Positions 52,861 through 63,286 are shown, numbered from the stretch's first letter. The stretch: DNA of 64,000 bases from Massilia sp. PAMC28688 (GCF_019443445.1 NZ_CP080378.1:4898001-4962000), one strand, 5' to 3'. Translations and numbers: made by a program. The notes: generated by a model from the letters alone, not told the origin.

Positions 52861-54116
52861 ACTTCGATTATTCCGACCGCTGCAAGGAACTCCAGGGCCG
52901 CCTGCTCGCCTTCATGGACGAGCACGTCTACCCCAACGAAAAAGCCTTCAAGCAGGAAGTCGACAATAACGGCACGACCCGCGGCAACCGCTGGCTGCCC
53001 ACCGAGATGATGGAGCGCCTGAAGCCCCTGGCGCGCGAGCAGGGATTGTGGAACCTGTTCCTGCCCAATTCGCCGCGCGCGCCCGAGGGCCTGTCCAACC
53101 TCGATTATGCGCCCCTGTGCGAGATCATGGGGCGCGTGGTGTGGGCACCGGAAGTGTTCAACTGCGCCGCGCCCGACACCGGCAACATGGAAACCATCGA
53201 GCGCTATGGTTCGGAAGAGCACAAGCGCGAATGGCTCGAACCGCTGCTGCGTGGCGAGATCCGTTCGGCCTTTGCCATGACCGAGCCAGGCGTGGCCTCG
53301 TCGGACGCGACCAACATTGAAACGCGCATCGAGCGCGATGGCGGCGACTATGTCATCAATGGCCACAAATGGTGGATCTCGGGTGCGGGCGACCCGCGCT
53401 GCAAGATCTTCATCGTGATGGGCAAGACCGATTTCAACGCCGCCCGCCACGCGCAGCAGTCGATGATCCTGGTTCCGGCCGACACGCCCGGCATCACCAT
53501 CGTGCGGCCGCTGCCGGTGTTCGGCTACGACGACGCGCCGCACGGGCACTGTGAAATCCTGTTTGAGAACGTGCGCGTGCCGGCCTCCAACCTGCTGCTC
53601 GGCGAAGGCCGCGGCTTCGAGATTGCCCAGGGCCGCCTGGGGCCGGGCCGCATCCACCACTGCATGCGCGCCATCGGCGTGGCCGAGCGGGCGCTGGAAC
53701 TGATGTGCGTGCGCCTGGGCAGCCGGGTCGCCTTTGGCAAGAATATCTCGGACCAGAGCATCTGGCGCGAGCGCATTGCCGAGTCGCGCATCCAGATCGA
53801 CACCGCGCGCCTGCTCACGCTCAAGGCCGCGGCGCTGATGGACACGGTGGGGAACAAGCATGCACAGGCCGAAATCGCCATGATCAAGGTCCTGGCGCCC
53901 AACGTGGCCCAGCAGGTGCTGGACTGGTCGATCCAGGCGCACGGCGCGGCCGGGGTGTCCGACGAGTTCCCGCTGGCCTACCAGTGGGCCGGCAACCGCA
54001 CCCTGCGCCTGGCCGATGGTCCGGACGAGGTGCACCGCAACGCGATTGCCAAGCTGGAACTGGCCAAGCATATCAAGCTGGGCGAAAGCCTGGCGCTGCC
54101 CGTCACGCGCAGCTGA
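52857..54116 (+). CDS. Acyl-CoA dehydrogenase (LvaC/ACAD11-like)
   Basis: A 419-aa FAD enzyme. The N-terminal helical domain, the FAD/substrate middle domain ([27 protein letters not shown]) and the C-terminal helical domain are complete. The usual C-terminal catalytic Glu position (YEGT in medium-chain enzymes) is ADGPDEVHR, as in ACAD10/11. ATGA overlap with the kinase gene indicates coupling. The pair may convert 4-hydroxyacyl-CoA to an enoyl/3-hydroxyacyl-CoA. Confidence 0.9.
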   Translation: MNFDYSDRCKELQGRLLAFMDEHVYPNEKAFKQEVDNNGTTRGNRWLPTEMMERLKPLAREQGLWNLFLPNSPRAPEGLSNLDYAPLCEIMGRVVWAPEVFNCAAPDTGNMETIERYGSEEHKREWLEPLLRGEIRSAFAMTEPGVASSDATNIETRIERDGGDYVINGHKWWISGAGDPRCKIFIVMGKTDFNAARHAQQSMILVPADTPGITIVRPLPVFGYDDAPHGHCEILFENVRVPASNLLLGEGRGFEIAQGRLGPGRIHHCMRAIGVAERALELMCVRLGSRVAFGKNISDQSIWRERIAESRIQIDTARLLTLKAAALMDTVGNKHAQAEIAMIKVLAPNVAQQVLDWSIQAHGAAGVSDEFPLAYQWAGNRTLRLADGPDEVHRNAIAKLELAKHIKLGESLALPVTRS

Positions 54117-54128
54117 GCCGGCCACCTC

Positions 54129-54162
54129 GCGCATGCCGTCGCATTTAACGGACGGCATGCGC
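54129..54162. terminator. Strong hairpin after acyl-CoA dehydrogenase
   Basis: A perfect 12-bp stem GCGCATGCCGTC/GACGGCATGCGC with a 10-nt loop lies 12 nt after the stop. There is no T-run. Confidence 0.6.
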
Positions 54163-54258
54163 ACCGCAGGGAAAAGTCCTTTCAAGAACGGGTGGGCTCG
54201 GCTACCATCGGGCTGACAGCTGCCAATTCCTGCCGCGGCGTCATGGCGGAGCGTACAG

Positions 54259-57200
54259 GTGCAGTCAAAAACACATCATTCCCTCCCATCCATCCGTTCC
54301 AAAACCGCCAAGCTGGTCCTCGCCTGCCTGCTGCCGACCCTGATCGGCCTGGGCGCCCTGCTGTTTGACGCCTACCAGCGCGAGCGCGCCTTCCTGATCC
54401 GCGATGCCGAACACATGGCCCAGACCCTGCAGTCGGCCATCGAATACGACCTGCAAGTGGCCGCCGCGGCAGCGGTTACCCTGGCCGCCTCCCCCAGCCT
54501 GGGCGGCGGCGACCTGGCTGCCTTTCACCAGCGCGCCCGCGCCGCGCTCGACCCCACCGTCCCCGTGTCTGCCTATGTGTTGAGCGACCTCGACGGCAAG
54601 GCACTGCTGAGCACTGCCGCGCCCTGGAATGCGGCCCAGCCGGGTCCCGTGAACCGGCCCATGTACCGACCGGTGTCGGCGGTGCCCGGCCGGGCGAACC
54701 ATTACGTGGCCGATAACCTGAGCCAGGCCGGCCCCAATGGCGCCTACCGGGTGCTGGTCCATGTGGTGACGGCGTCGGAACGCGACAAGCGCTACGTGCT
54801 GACCGCAGAAGTGCCTGCCGCCCACTTCCGCAAGGCCGTGGCGGCGCTGAAACTGCCGCCCGGCTGGGCTGCCAGCGTGCTGGACCGGCGCAATGTCAAT
54901 GTAGCCAACAGCGTGGAGCCTGAGCGCTACATCGGCAGGCAGGCCGGCGCGCCCCTGATCGCGGCCATCCGCGGGCGCGATGCCGGCGTGGCCGACCTCA
55001 CCACCAGCCGTGGCTTGCGCGTGTTCTCCGTGTTCACCCGCTCGCCCAAGACCGGCTTCGTATCCACCATCGGGGTGCCGCGCGAGGCGACCAATGCCGC
55101 GCTGCGCACGTCGCTGGCCAGTGTCTTCCTGAGCGTGGCCGGCCTGCTCACGATCGGCTTCGGCGCGGCCTGGGTCATGGGCGGCAACATCGGGCGCGCG
55201 GTGCGCAACCTGCGCCTGCCTGCTGTGGCCCTTGGCCGTGGCGAGCCGGTGATCATTCCGCCTGGCGGCATTCGCGAAACGGAAGAGGTCGGCGCGGCGC
55301 TGAAGCAGGTTGAACAGGAATTGAACCGCTTTCGCAGCAGCCTCGAAGATCTGGTCCATGAACGCACGGTGGAGCTGGAAAACGCCAATGCCCTGATCAA
55401 GAACATGTACGGAACAGCACCGGTGGGGCTGTCCATGCTCGATACCGACCTGCGCATCGTGATGGTCAATGATTATCTCGCCGCCATCAACAACAAGCCG
55501 GTGCAGGAGCACATTGGAAAAACCCTGCCCGAATTGCTCGGTCCCCAGGGCGAAGTGTTCGAGCGCGCCTACCGCCAGGTGCGTGACACGGGCGAGCCAC
55601 TGATCGGCATCGAAGACACGGGCGAGGTGCCGTATGCCCCAGGCGTGGAGCATCACTGGGTGGTGAGCTACCACCCAGTTTTCAATAATGACCAGGTGCT
55701 GGTGGGCGTGAGCGGCCTGGTGGTCGATGTAAGCGAAAGCAAGCAGCTCTCGGCCCAGCTGCGCGACGTCAGCGAACAATTCCACGTACTGTTTGAAATG
55801 TCGGGCGACGCCCATCTGCTCACCAGCATCGAGCGCGGCTACGTTGGCGCCAACCGCGCCGCCGCCCAGCTGTTCGGCTGCCGCGATGTGGAGCACCTGC
55901 TCACCCTCTCGCCTGCCACCACCTCGCCGGAATTTCAGCCCGACGGTCGGCGCTCGGACGAAAAGGCGCTGCAGTTCATGCGCTACGCGCTTGAACGCGG
56001 CAGCCACCAGTTCGAGTGGCTGCACCAGCGCGTGGACGGCACGCTGTTCAATGCCGACATCCTGCTGACCAGCCTGCAGGCCGGCGGCAAGGGCGTGATC
56101 CAGGCCACCGTGCGCGACATCAGCGAGCGCATTGCCGCCGAGGCGCGCCTGCAGTCGCTCAACGAACAGCTGGCCGCAGCGCTTGACCATGCGCGCCTGG
56201 CCAGCCAGGCCAAGAGCGAATTTCTGGCCAATATGAGCCATGAAATCCGCACCCCCATGAATGCCATCATGGGCCTGGCGCGGCTGCTGGACGAGTCGCA
56301 GCTGGCGCGGCGCGAACGCAGCTATGTGGCCAAGATCAAAATGTCCACGCGCTCGCTGCTGGGCATCATCAATGACGTCCTCGATTTTTCCAAGATCGAA
56401 GCTGGCCAGCTGACGCTGGAATACACGGCCTTCCACCTTGATCAGGTGCTTGACAGTATTTCAGTGCTGCTGTCGCCGAGCGCCGCCGCCAAGGGACTGG
56501 AACTGGTGTACGCGGTGGCGCCGGACGTGCCGCTGCAGCTCATGGGCGACCCAATGCGGCTGGAACAGGTGCTGCTCAATTTGATCAGCAACGCCATCAA
56601 GTTCACCGAGCAGGGGGAAGTGGTGCTGACCATCGGTACCGGAGAGCGCAGTGACGACAGCATGACGCTGGCCTTTTCCGTGCGCGACTCGGGCATCGGC
56701 ATCGCGGCCGACCACCAGCCACACATGTTCGATCCGTTTTCGCAGGCCGACAGTTCCACCAGCCGCAAGTACGGCGGTACGGGGCTGGGCCTGACCATCT
56801 GCAAGCGCCTGGTGGGGCTGATGGGCGGCTCGATCGCCGTGGACAGCGCCCTTGGCGAAGGGGCCGACTTCCGCTTCACGGCCACCTTCGGCCTGCCGCA
56901 GGAAGTGGCGCTGGCCTGCCTGCCACCCCTGCCCTGCCCGCAGGATTGCCGGGTGCTGGTGGTGGATGACAATGACAGCGCGCGGGACGCCCTGGCCAGC
57001 CAGCTGTCCGCATTTGGCTGGCAGGTCACCACGGCATCGGACGGCCACGCGGCGCTGGAACTGCTGCAGGCGGCCGGGGACGAGGCCTTTGAATTCATGC
57101 TGCTCGATGCCGCCATGCCGGGGCTGGACGGCATCTCGGTGCTGACCTATGCGCGCGCCGACCGCCAGATCCAGGTGCCGCGCACCGCCCTGATGATTGC

Positions 57201-58398
57201 CGACCAGTCGCGCGAACAGCTGGCCAGCATGGCCGACGACCTGCGGCTCGATGCCACCATCTCCAAGCCCGTCACGCGCGCCGCGCTGGTCACGGCGATC
57301 GTGGAACTGCACACCGGCCTGCCAGCCGGCAGCGGGGACCTGGCCGAGACCCTGGCCGGCAAGCTCGAAGGCATATACGTGTTGCTGGTGGAGGACAACC
57401 AGATCAACCAGGAAGTGGCCAACTACCTGCTGCTGCATGCCGGGGCCGCGGTCGACATTGCCGCCAACGGACGCGAGGCGGTTGAACTGCTGGCCGCCGC
57501 GCCTACCCGCTACGACGCGGTACTGATGGATATCCAGATGCCCGAGATGAACGGCTACCAGGCAACCGAAGCGATCCGGCGCATGGGCCTGGCGGACCTG
57601 CCGATTATCGCCATGACGGCCAATGTGATGGAGGACGACCGGGCGCGCGCCATCAACGCCGGCATGAACGGCCATATCGCCAAGCCGATCGATGTCGATC
57701 ACCTGATCGGCGCCCTGCTGCGCGTGATCAGTGGCGGCGAGGCGCATGACGGGCGCGCGCTGCCGCGCCTTTATGGCAAGGGCAGCATCGAGGACGAGGC
57801 ACCGCTACCGGCCAGCATCCCCGGCATTGACCTTCGGTCAACACTGCCGCGCTTTGGTGGCAATTTCGGCAACTTCGTGACCCTGTTCAAGCGCTTCGAG
57901 CGCTCCCAGGGCGGCACGCTGGCCGAAGTGCGCCACCAGCTGCGCGCCGGCGAGCGCGAACAGGCGCAGGCGCTGGTACACCGCCTGCGCGGGGTGGCAG
58001 CCAACCTGGGCGCGGCCGAGTTCGCGGCCATGGCACTGGAATTTGAACACGCCATCCGCCACGCTGCCATGCCGGATCTGGTGGAGCGGCTGGACTTGCT
58101 GGAAACCCAACTGTCAAAGCTGCTGGTGGCAGCGCGGCAGCTCAACATGCCGCTGTCGGTCGTGCAGGCACCGCAGGTGGATGCGCGCGATACCGACAGT
58201 AGGCTGGCGGATCTGCTCGGATTGCTTCAAAATAACAACCTGAAGGCACTGGCGGAGTTCGACGCAGTCCGTCCGGCCCTGGCTGCGGTGGCCACGGCGC
58301 AGGAACTGGCCACGCTGTCCGACGCCGTCGCCACGCTGGCCTTTGCCAGCGCGGCAACGCACCTCAGGATGCTCATGGACAGGAAGGAAGTGCAATGA
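54259..58398 (+). CDS. Hybrid sensor histidine kinase (BarA-like, PAS-HisKA-HATPase-REC-REC-HPt)
   Basis: A 1379-aa inner-membrane phosphorelay kinase. Two membrane helices (about 15-37 and 288-312) bracket a periplasmic sensor of about 250 residues. Then come a HAMP-like linker, a coiled coil, and two PAS domains (about 375-495 and 515-630). HisKA has [13 protein letters not shown] (H661). HATPase has N-box [17 protein letters not shown] and [15 protein letters not shown]1 has D950, REC2 has D1091, and HPt has H1241 in [14 protein letters not shown]. The start is GTG with GGAG 7 nt upstream. It overlaps the GGDEF regulator by 4 nt. Confidence 0.93.
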   Translation: MQSKTHHSLPSIRSKTAKLVLACLLPTLIGLGALLFDAYQRERAFLIRDAEHMAQTLQSAIEYDLQVAAAAAVTLAASPSLGGGDLAAFHQRARAALDPTVPVSAYVLSDLDGKALLSTAAPWNAAQPGPVNRPMYRPVSAVPGRANHYVADNLSQAGPNGAYRVLVHVVTASERDKRYVLTAEVPAAHFRKAVAALKLPPGWAASVLDRRNVNVANSVEPERYIGRQAGAPLIAAIRGRDAGVADLTTSRGLRVFSVFTRSPKTGFVSTIGVPREATNAALRTSLASVFLSVAGLLTIGFGAAWVMGGNIGRAVRNLRLPAVALGRGEPVIIPPGGIRETEEVGAALKQVEQELNRFRSSLEDLVHERTVELENANALIKNMYGTAPVGLSMLDTDLRIVMVNDYLAAINNKPVQEHIGKTLPELLGPQGEVFERAYRQVRDTGEPLIGIEDTGEVPYAPGVEHHWVVSYHPVFNNDQVLVGVSGLVVDVSESKQLSAQLRDVSEQFHVLFEMSGDAHLLTSIERGYVGANRAAAQLFGCRDVEHLLTLSPATTSPEFQPDGRRSDEKALQFMRYALERGSHQFEWLHQRVDGTLFNADILLTSLQAGGKGVIQATVRDISERIAAEARLQSLNEQLAAALDHARLASQAKSEFLANMSHEIRTPMNAIMGLARLLDESQLARRERSYVAKIKMSTRSLLGIINDVLDFSKIEAGQLTLEYTAFHLDQVLDSISVLLSPSAAAKGLELVYAVAPDVPLQLMGDPMRLEQVLLNLISNAIKFTEQGEVVLTIGTGERSDDSMTLAFSVRDSGIGIAADHQPHMFDPFSQADSSTSRKYGGTGLGLTICKRLVGLMGGSIAVDSALGEGADFRFTATFGLPQEVALACLPPLPCPQDCRVLVVDDNDSARDALASQLSAFGWQVTTASDGHAALELLQAAGDEAFEFMLLDAAMPGLDGISVLTYARADRQIQVPRTALMIADQSREQLASMADDLRLDATISKPVTRAALVTAIVELHTGLPAGSGDLAETLAGKLEGIYVLLVEDNQINQEVANYLLLHAGAAVDIAANGREAVELLAAAPTRYDAVLMDIQMPEMNGYQATEAIRRMGLADLPIIAMTANVMEDDRARAINAGMNGHIAKPIDVDHLIGALLRVISGGEAHDGRALPRLYGKGSIEDEAPLPASIPGIDLRSTLPRFGGNFGNFVTLFKRFERSQGGTLAEVRHQLRAGEREQAQALVHRLRGVAANLGAAEFAAMALEFEHAIRHAAMPDLVERLDLLETQLSKLLVAARQLNMPLSVVQAPQVDARDTDSRLADLLGLLQNNNLKALAEFDAVRPALAAVATAQELATLSDAVATLAFASAATHLRMLMDRKEVQ

Positions 58399-59315
58399 AT
58401 TGGGACGACATCGCGACGAAAGGCCGGATTCTGATCGTCGATGACGCGATGGAAAACGTACAGATCCTGCACCAGGCGCTGCAGGACGAGCATGACGTGC
58501 TGTTTGCGATGAACGGCGAAAAAGCCCTGCACATTGCGCAGTACCAGCAGCCCGACCTGATCCTGCTCGACGCCATGATGCCGGGCCTCGATGGCTACGC
58601 CGTTTGCGCTGCCCTGCGCGCCGCCCGCATGACGCGCGATATTCCGATCATTTTCGTCACCGCCCTCAAGACCCCGGAAGACGAAACGCGCGCCCTCGAT
58701 GCTGGCGCTGCGGACTTCATCAGCAAGCCGGTGAACGCGGCCGTCGTGCGGGCGCGCGTGCGCACCCAGCTCACCGTCAAGCGCCAGAGCGACGCGCTGC
58801 GCGAGCTGACTTTGACCGACGGCCTGACCGGGGTGGCCAACCGGCGCGCCTTTGACGAGCGGCTGCAGGGCGAATGGCGGCGCTGCGCCCGGGCCCAGAT
58901 GCCGATTTCCCTGATCATGGTCGACATCGACCAGTTCAAGCATTTCAATGACCATTACGGGCACCAGGCTGGGGACGCCTGCCTGCAGCAGGCCGGCGCT
59001 GCCATGCGGCGCGCCGCCATGCGGCCACAGGACGTGGTGGCGCGCTACGGCGGCGAAGAATTTGCCATCCTGCTGCCGCAGGAAGACCTGGCCGGCGCCG
59101 AAACGGTGGCGCGCAAGGTGCTCGATGAAATTGCCGCGCTCAAGATCGCCCACGAGCGTTCATCAATCTGCCCATTCATCACGGTCAGCATGGGCGTGGC
59201 GAGCATCACGCCCCATGGCCAGGTCGAGCCTGCCACGCTGGTGAAAAACGCCGACTCCCTGCTGTACCGGGCCAAGGCCGCAGGGCGCAACCGCTACCTG
59301 ACTGACGGCGACTAG
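58395..59315 (+). CDS. Response regulator with GGDEF domain (diguanylate cyclase)
   Basis: A 306-aa two-domain protein. The receiver (about 10-125) has phosphoacceptor D59 in LILLDAMMPGLDG and the conserved Lys in FISKP. The GGDEF domain (about 135-300) has catalytic GGEEF at 219-223 and an intact inhibitory RxxD (R210-D213) five residues before it. It should make c-di-GMP when phosphorylated. It shares an ATGA overlap with the hybrid kinase, its likely partner. Confidence 0.94.
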   Translation: MNWDDIATKGRILIVDDAMENVQILHQALQDEHDVLFAMNGEKALHIAQYQQPDLILLDAMMPGLDGYAVCAALRAARMTRDIPIIFVTALKTPEDETRALDAGAADFISKPVNAAVVRARVRTQLTVKRQSDALRELTLTDGLTGVANRRAFDERLQGEWRRCARAQMPISLIMVDIDQFKHFNDHYGHQAGDACLQQAGAAMRRAAMRPQDVVARYGGEEFAILLPQEDLAGAETVARKVLDEIAALKIAHERSSICPFITVSMGVASITPHGQVEPATLVKNADSLLYRAKAAGRNRYLTDGD

Positions 59316-59334
59316 GCGGCCCTGGCCACCCAGC

Positions 59335-59790
59335 CTAAGGGTAGCGGCGCAGCAGCAGGTCGGCCACGCAGGCCGGCTTTTGCTGCCCATCGCATTCCAC
59401 TACCACGCTCCACTCGAGCTGCGCGCAATCGTCCAGCTCCGTTACCCTGAGCAGCGTCACGCGGGCGCGGATGCGCGAGCCTTCCGGCACCGGGGCCGGG
59501 AAGCGCACGCGGTTCAAGCCATAGTTGACCACCATGCTCGCATTGCCAAGGCCCACGGCCTGCTCGAACATGGCAGGAATCATCGACAGCGTCAGGAAAC
59601 CGTGGGCCACGGGAGCGCCCCAGGGAGACTCGCGCCGGCAGCGCTCGGTGTCCACGTGGATCCACTGGTGGTCGTCGGTGGCGTCGGCAAACAGGGCGAT
59701 GCGCTCGCGCGCGATCGCCACCCAGTCCGACAGCGCCACTTCCTGGCCCACGGCAGCTTTCAGGTCGTCCAGGCTGGCAAAGTCACGCAT
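59335..59790 (-). CDS. MaoC-family dehydratase
   Basis: A 151-aa hot-dog-fold protein, probably an enoyl-CoA hydratase. The catalytic FADATDDHQWIHVD and APVAHGFLTLS motifs carry the Asp-His pair. The start MRDFASLDDLK overlaps the end of the upstream MaoC gene by 8 nt. It is last in a four-gene acyl-CoA operon. Confidence 0.9.
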   Translation of the reverse strand: MRDFASLDDLKAAVGQEVALSDWVAIARERIALFADATDDHQWIHVDTERCRRESPWGAPVAHGFLTLSMIPAMFEQAVGLGNASMVVNYGLNRVRFPAPVPEGSRIRARVTLLRVTELDDCAQLEWSVVVECDGQQKPACVADLLLRRYP

Positions 59791-60250
59791 GGCCGGACTC
59801 CTGCGGGCGGCGTCCGAACATGCCCATGCCCTCGATGGTGCACACCAGCTCACCGCGCTGATTCAAGGCGCTCCAGCGCGACCACACCACGCCGCGGTCG
59901 GGTTTGGAAGCGGAGGCCTTGACGGCAGTGGTTTCGTAGCTGACCGCCAGGGTGTCGCCGGCGCGTACCGGCAGCAGCCAGCGCACCTTGTCCACGCCCG
60001 GCGAACCCATGCTCGAGGAGGCTGCCATCAGGCCATCGACCACCATCCGCATCATCATGCTGCAGGTATGCCAGCCACTGGCGACCAGGCCGCCGAACAT
60101 CGAGTCTGCCGCCGCCTGCTGGTCGACGTGAAAAGGCTGGGGATCGAACTGGCTGGCAAAGGCGATGATTTCCTCTTCGCTGACCGTGCGCGTGCCCAGG
60201 TCAATCACCTGCCCGGGCGCGAAATCCTCGAAGTACATCCCGGCGTTCAC
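59783..60250 (-). CDS. MaoC-family dehydratase (second copy)
   Basis: A 155-aa hot-dog-fold protein. ASQFDPQPFHVDQQAA and GGLVASGWHTCS are the hydratase motifs, with catalytic Asp and His. It differs enough from the neighbouring MaoC gene to suggest a heterodimer or different chain specificity. It overlaps the dehydrogenase gene upstream by 4 nt. Confidence 0.9.
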   Translation of the reverse strand: MNAGMYFEDFAPGQVIDLGTRTVSEEEIIAFASQFDPQPFHVDQQAAADSMFGGLVASGWHTCSMMMRMVVDGLMAASSSMGSPGVDKVRWLLPVRAGDTLAVSYETTAVKASASKPDRGVVWSRWSALNQRGELVCTIEGMGMFGRRPQESGHA

Positions 60251-61389
60251 TCGTCACCGCCACTGGCAAAGCCTGGCTGGGCAATGAAGCGCTGAAGGTG
60301 ATGGTCGGCGTCGCCCAGCGTGAGCTCGATCATGGTCAGGCGCTTGAAGTGGTGGGCGGCCATGACTTCGTCGGTCACGCCCATGCCGCCATGGAGCTGC
60401 ACCGCCTGCTGGCCAACGAACTTTGCCGCCTGCCCCACGCGGTACTTGGCCGCGGACACGGTACGGCGCCGCTCGGCCGGGTCGGAGGCCATCCGGACCG
60501 CGGCCAGCAGCGCCATGGAGCGCGCCTGTTCCAGGTGGATGTACATGTCGGCCATGCGATGCTGGAGAGCCTGGAACTTGCCGATCGGGGCGCCGAACTG
60601 GGAGCGCGTCTTGAGGTAGTCAAGCGTGGCGGCAAAGATGGCTTCCATGGCGCCCAGCGCTTCGGCGCACAGGAGCGTGGCGCCGTAGTCCGCGCAGTGC
60701 TCCAGGATGTCCCAGCCGGCGCCTTCGGCGCCGATCAGGGCATCGGCGCCCAGCTGCACATTGGTCAGGCTGATGTTGGCGGCGCGCTGGCCGTCCAGCG
60801 TGCGGTAGCCGGTGATGGCAACGCCCGGCGCATTGGCCGCCACCACAAACAGCGAAATGCCGGCGCTGGCGCGCTGCTCGCCGCTGCTGCGGGCCGATAC
60901 AATCAGGCTGCCCGCCTGGGCGCCGTGGATGACCACGGTCTTGCTGCCATTGAGCTGGTAGCCGCCGCCGTTCCTGGTGGCGGTAGTGGCGATGTCGGTG
61001 AGGTCATGGCGCGACTGCTTTTCCAGCAGCGCGCACGCCAGTTTCAGTTCGCCCGCCGCCACCTGTTCGAGCATGCCGTGGTGGCCGCCGCCGCGCTTGA
61101 GGAATTCGGCACCGAGCACGGTGGCCAGGTACGGTTCCACCACCAGGCCGCGACCCAGCTCCTGCATCACCACGAACATGTCGACGGCGCTGCCATTAAA
61201 GCCGCCCTGCTCTTCCGGCACCGGCAGCGCCGTCATGCCCAGTTCCGCCAGCGTGGCCCAGGCCTGCTCGGATACCCCTTGCGGCGAATGGATGATGCGG
61301 TGCCGCTCATCGAAGCTGTAATCCTTGCTCACCCAGCGCTTGAGGGCGTCGGCAAACTGCAGCTGCTCTTCCTTGAAGTTGAAGTCCAT
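60247..61389 (-). CDS. Acyl-CoA dehydrogenase (small-subunit/PimD-like)
   Basis: A 380-aa acyl-CoA dehydrogenase of the type paired in heterotetramers (PimC/PimD, ChsE). The C-terminal region VQLHGGMGVTDEVMAAHHFKR is typical; the middle domain is shortened and poor in the FAD-binding signature. It follows the second dehydrogenase gene by 10 nt. Confidence 0.88.
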   Translation of the reverse strand: MDFNFKEEQLQFADALKRWVSKDYSFDERHRIIHSPQGVSEQAWATLAELGMTALPVPEEQGGFNGSAVDMFVVMQELGRGLVVEPYLATVLGAEFLKRGGGHHGMLEQVAAGELKLACALLEKQSRHDLTDIATTATRNGGGYQLNGSKTVVIHGAQAGSLIVSARSSGEQRASAGISLFVVAANAPGVAITGYRTLDGQRAANISLTNVQLGADALIGAEGAGWDILEHCADYGATLLCAEALGAMEAIFAATLDYLKTRSQFGAPIGKFQALQHRMADMYIHLEQARSMALLAAVRMASDPAERRRTVSAAKYRVGQAAKFVGQQAVQLHGGMGVTDEVMAAHHFKRLTMIELTLGDADHHLQRFIAQPGFASGGDE

Positions 61390-61399
61390 GTTCAGTTCC

Positions 61400-62590
61400 T
61401 CACAGGCCCAGGATCATCTGGGTGATGATATTGCGTTGAATCTCGTTGGAACCGCCATAGATGGAGGTCTTGCGGAAATTGAAGTAGTAGCCGGCCAGGG
61501 GCGCCGCGTCGTCGTCGCCGGCGGCGCTGTGGGCCGTGTCCGACTCCAGGTAGGCCGGATCGAAAGGCAGGGCCATGGGACCGGCCGCTTCCACCATCAG
61601 TTCCGTCAGCGTCTGCTGGATCTCGGTGCCGCGCACCTTGAGTACTGACGCTTCAGGACCTGGCGCCTTGTGTTCCTGTGCCAGCACGCGCAGCACCGTC
61701 ATTTCCAGCGCCATCAATTCGATTTCCAGCGCGGCCACCTTGGCTGCAAACAGCGGGTCTTCCAGCAGCGGCGCGCCATGCTTGCGCTGGGCGGCGGCGA
61801 AGCGCTTGAGGAAGGCGAGCTCGCGCTTGGAACGCCCCACGGCCGCAATGCCGGTGCGCTCGTGCCCGAGCAGGTACTTGGCATAGGTCCAGCCGCGGTT
61901 TTCCTTGCCAATGAGGTTTGCCACCGGCACCCGCACGTTTTCAAAGAACACTTCGTTGACTTCGTGGTCTTCATCGAGCATCAGGATGGGGCGCACGGTA
62001 ATGCCCGGGCTGTGCATGTCGATCAGGAGGAAGGAAATGCCCTCCTGCTTGCGCACGGTGCTGTCGGTGCGCACCAGGCAAAAGATCATGTCGGCGTGCT
62101 GGGCCAGCGTGGTCCAGGTTTTCTGGCCATTGACGATGTAGTGGTCACCGTCGCGAACGGCGGTGGTCTTGAGCGAGGCCAGGTCGGAACCGGCGCCGGG
62201 CTCGGAGTAACCCTGGCACCACCAGTCTTCGCAGGACAGGATGCGCGGCAGGAAATGTGCCTTCTGCTCGTCGTTACCGAACGCCATGATCACCGGCGCC
62301 ACCATGTTCACGCCGAACGGCAAGATGGCCGGGGTGCCGGCACGCGCGCATTCTTCATCAAAAATATGGCGCTGCACGGGCGTCCAGCCGGGGCCGCCAA
62401 ACTCGGCGGGCCAGCCGGGCGCGACCCAGCCCTTTTCGGCAAGGATCTTATGCCAGCGCACGTAATCTTCCTTGGACATGCGCAGGTGACTGCGCACTTT
62501 TGCCTGCAGGTCCGGCGGCAGGTTGGAATCGAGAAAAGCACGCGCCTGGTCGCGAAATGCCAGGTCCTCGCTCGAGTAATGTAGGTCCAT
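61400..62590 (-). CDS. Acyl-CoA dehydrogenase (large-subunit/PimC-like)
   Basis: A 396-aa acyl-CoA dehydrogenase with GYSEPGAGSDLASLKT (FAD region), NGQKTWTTLAQHADMIF and C-terminal SIYGGSNEIQRNII. The medium-chain catalytic Glu position is Gly, while GHERTGIAAV offers the alternative Glu seen in isovaleryl/long-chain enzymes. It probably forms a heteromer with the next gene. First gene of the operon, with AGGAG upstream and a strong promoter. Confidence 0.9.
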   Translation of the reverse strand: MDLHYSSEDLAFRDQARAFLDSNLPPDLQAKVRSHLRMSKEDYVRWHKILAEKGWVAPGWPAEFGGPGWTPVQRHIFDEECARAGTPAILPFGVNMVAPVIMAFGNDEQKAHFLPRILSCEDWWCQGYSEPGAGSDLASLKTTAVRDGDHYIVNGQKTWTTLAQHADMIFCLVRTDSTVRKQEGISFLLIDMHSPGITVRPILMLDEDHEVNEVFFENVRVPVANLIGKENRGWTYAKYLLGHERTGIAAVGRSKRELAFLKRFAAAQRKHGAPLLEDPLFAAKVAALEIELMALEMTVLRVLAQEHKAPGPEASVLKVRGTEIQQTLTELMVEAAGPMALPFDPAYLESDTAHSAAGDDDAAPLAGYYFNFRKTSIYGGSNEIQRNIITQMILGL

Positions 62591-62624
62591 TCAGTCTCCT
62601 AGTTGTCCGCCGCCGAAAAATAGC

Positions 62625-62634
62625 ACGACCGTTC
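62625..62634. promoter_or_regulatory. Candidate operator at the acyl-CoA operon start site
   Basis: ACGACCGTTC overlaps the predicted transcription start and has the look of TetR-type half-operators. No regulator gene is adjacent. Low confidence. Confidence 0.25.
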
Positions 62635-62640
62635 AGATTG

Positions 62641-62669
62641 ATTGTACCCACGGTCAGGGTGATGGTCAA
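62641..62669 (-). promoter_or_regulatory. Sigma-70 promoter of the acyl-CoA operon
   Basis: On the minus strand TTGACC, a 17-nt spacer and TACAAT lie about 50 nt before the start codon. This is a near-consensus promoter. Confidence 0.8.
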
Positions 62670-62688
62670 CATGGACCTCCGCGCACGC

Positions 62689-62715
62689 AAAAAAGCCCGC
62701 ACAGGCGGGCTTTTT
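62689..62715. terminator. Bidirectional terminator of the second PEP-CTERM gene
   Basis: The stem AGCCCGC/GCGGGCT with a 4-nt loop is flanked by A6 and T5. It lies 18 nt after the PEP-CTERM stop on the minus strand. Confidence 0.9.
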
Positions 62716-62733
62716 AAGACGGAACTGCGGGAC

Positions 62734-63180
62734 TTACTTGCGGCGGCGGGTCAGCGCGCCGGCGCCGAGCAGGCCAGCGAGCATCAGCAGGCCGGTTGCA
62801 GGCTCAGGGACGGCAGCAGGGCCGATGGCGTTGACACCCGCAGTCACATCAGCTGCAATGGCGGTACCTGGAACGACCAGGCCGTTGGTGTTGGCCGCAG
62901 CTGCTGCAGCTGCCGAAGGAGCTGGGGTGCCGCTGAAGGCTTTCTGCGAGAGCAGCATGGTGGACGTGGCGCCATTGTCGCCCATGCGCGTGTGGCCAGT
63001 GTAGCTGAACTGGCCAGCCGACATACCCTGGAACGCATCCGATGGACCGGCTTGTGCAGCCGAACCAGCGTTAAAGGAGAAAGCCGGTTTAGGCGCGTCC
63101 GCAGTTGGACCCACCAGACCTGCGTTGGCGAGTGAAGCAGTAGCGAAAAGCCCTGCAAAAAGAATGTGTCGAACGACCAT
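62734..63180 (-). CDS. Short PEP-CTERM sorting-domain protein
   Basis: A 148-aa secreted protein. The signal peptide (to about residue 20, ASLANA) precedes an Ala/Gly/Ser-rich body and the C-terminal exosortase signal VPEPATGLLMLAGLL, helix and RRRK tail. AGGAGG lies immediately before the ATG with correct spacing, excluding the longer frame. The function is unknown; it is flanked by terminators, so it is monocistronic. No sigma-54 motif was seen upstream. Confidence 0.85.
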   Translation of the reverse strand: MVVRHILFAGLFATASLANAGLVGPTADAPKPAFSFNAGSAAQAGPSDAFQGMSAGQFSYTGHTRMGDNGATSTMLLSQKAFSGTPAPSAAAAAAANTNGLVVPGTAIAADVTAGVNAIGPAAVPEPATGLLMLAGLLGAGALTRRRK

Positions 63181-63286
63181 GAAACCCTCCTGATATATTT
63201 TGGTGTTGTTAATAGTGCACTGAGTAATCATCCTAACATTAATAAAAAAATAGCCCTGCACGATTGAAGCTAGCCTGCGTTAGCGC

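Noticed and set aside
54129..54162. Hairpin as a regulatory operator of the hybrid kinase
   Set aside because: It lies 12 nt after a stop codon and about 100 nt before the next gene, so a terminator role is simpler.
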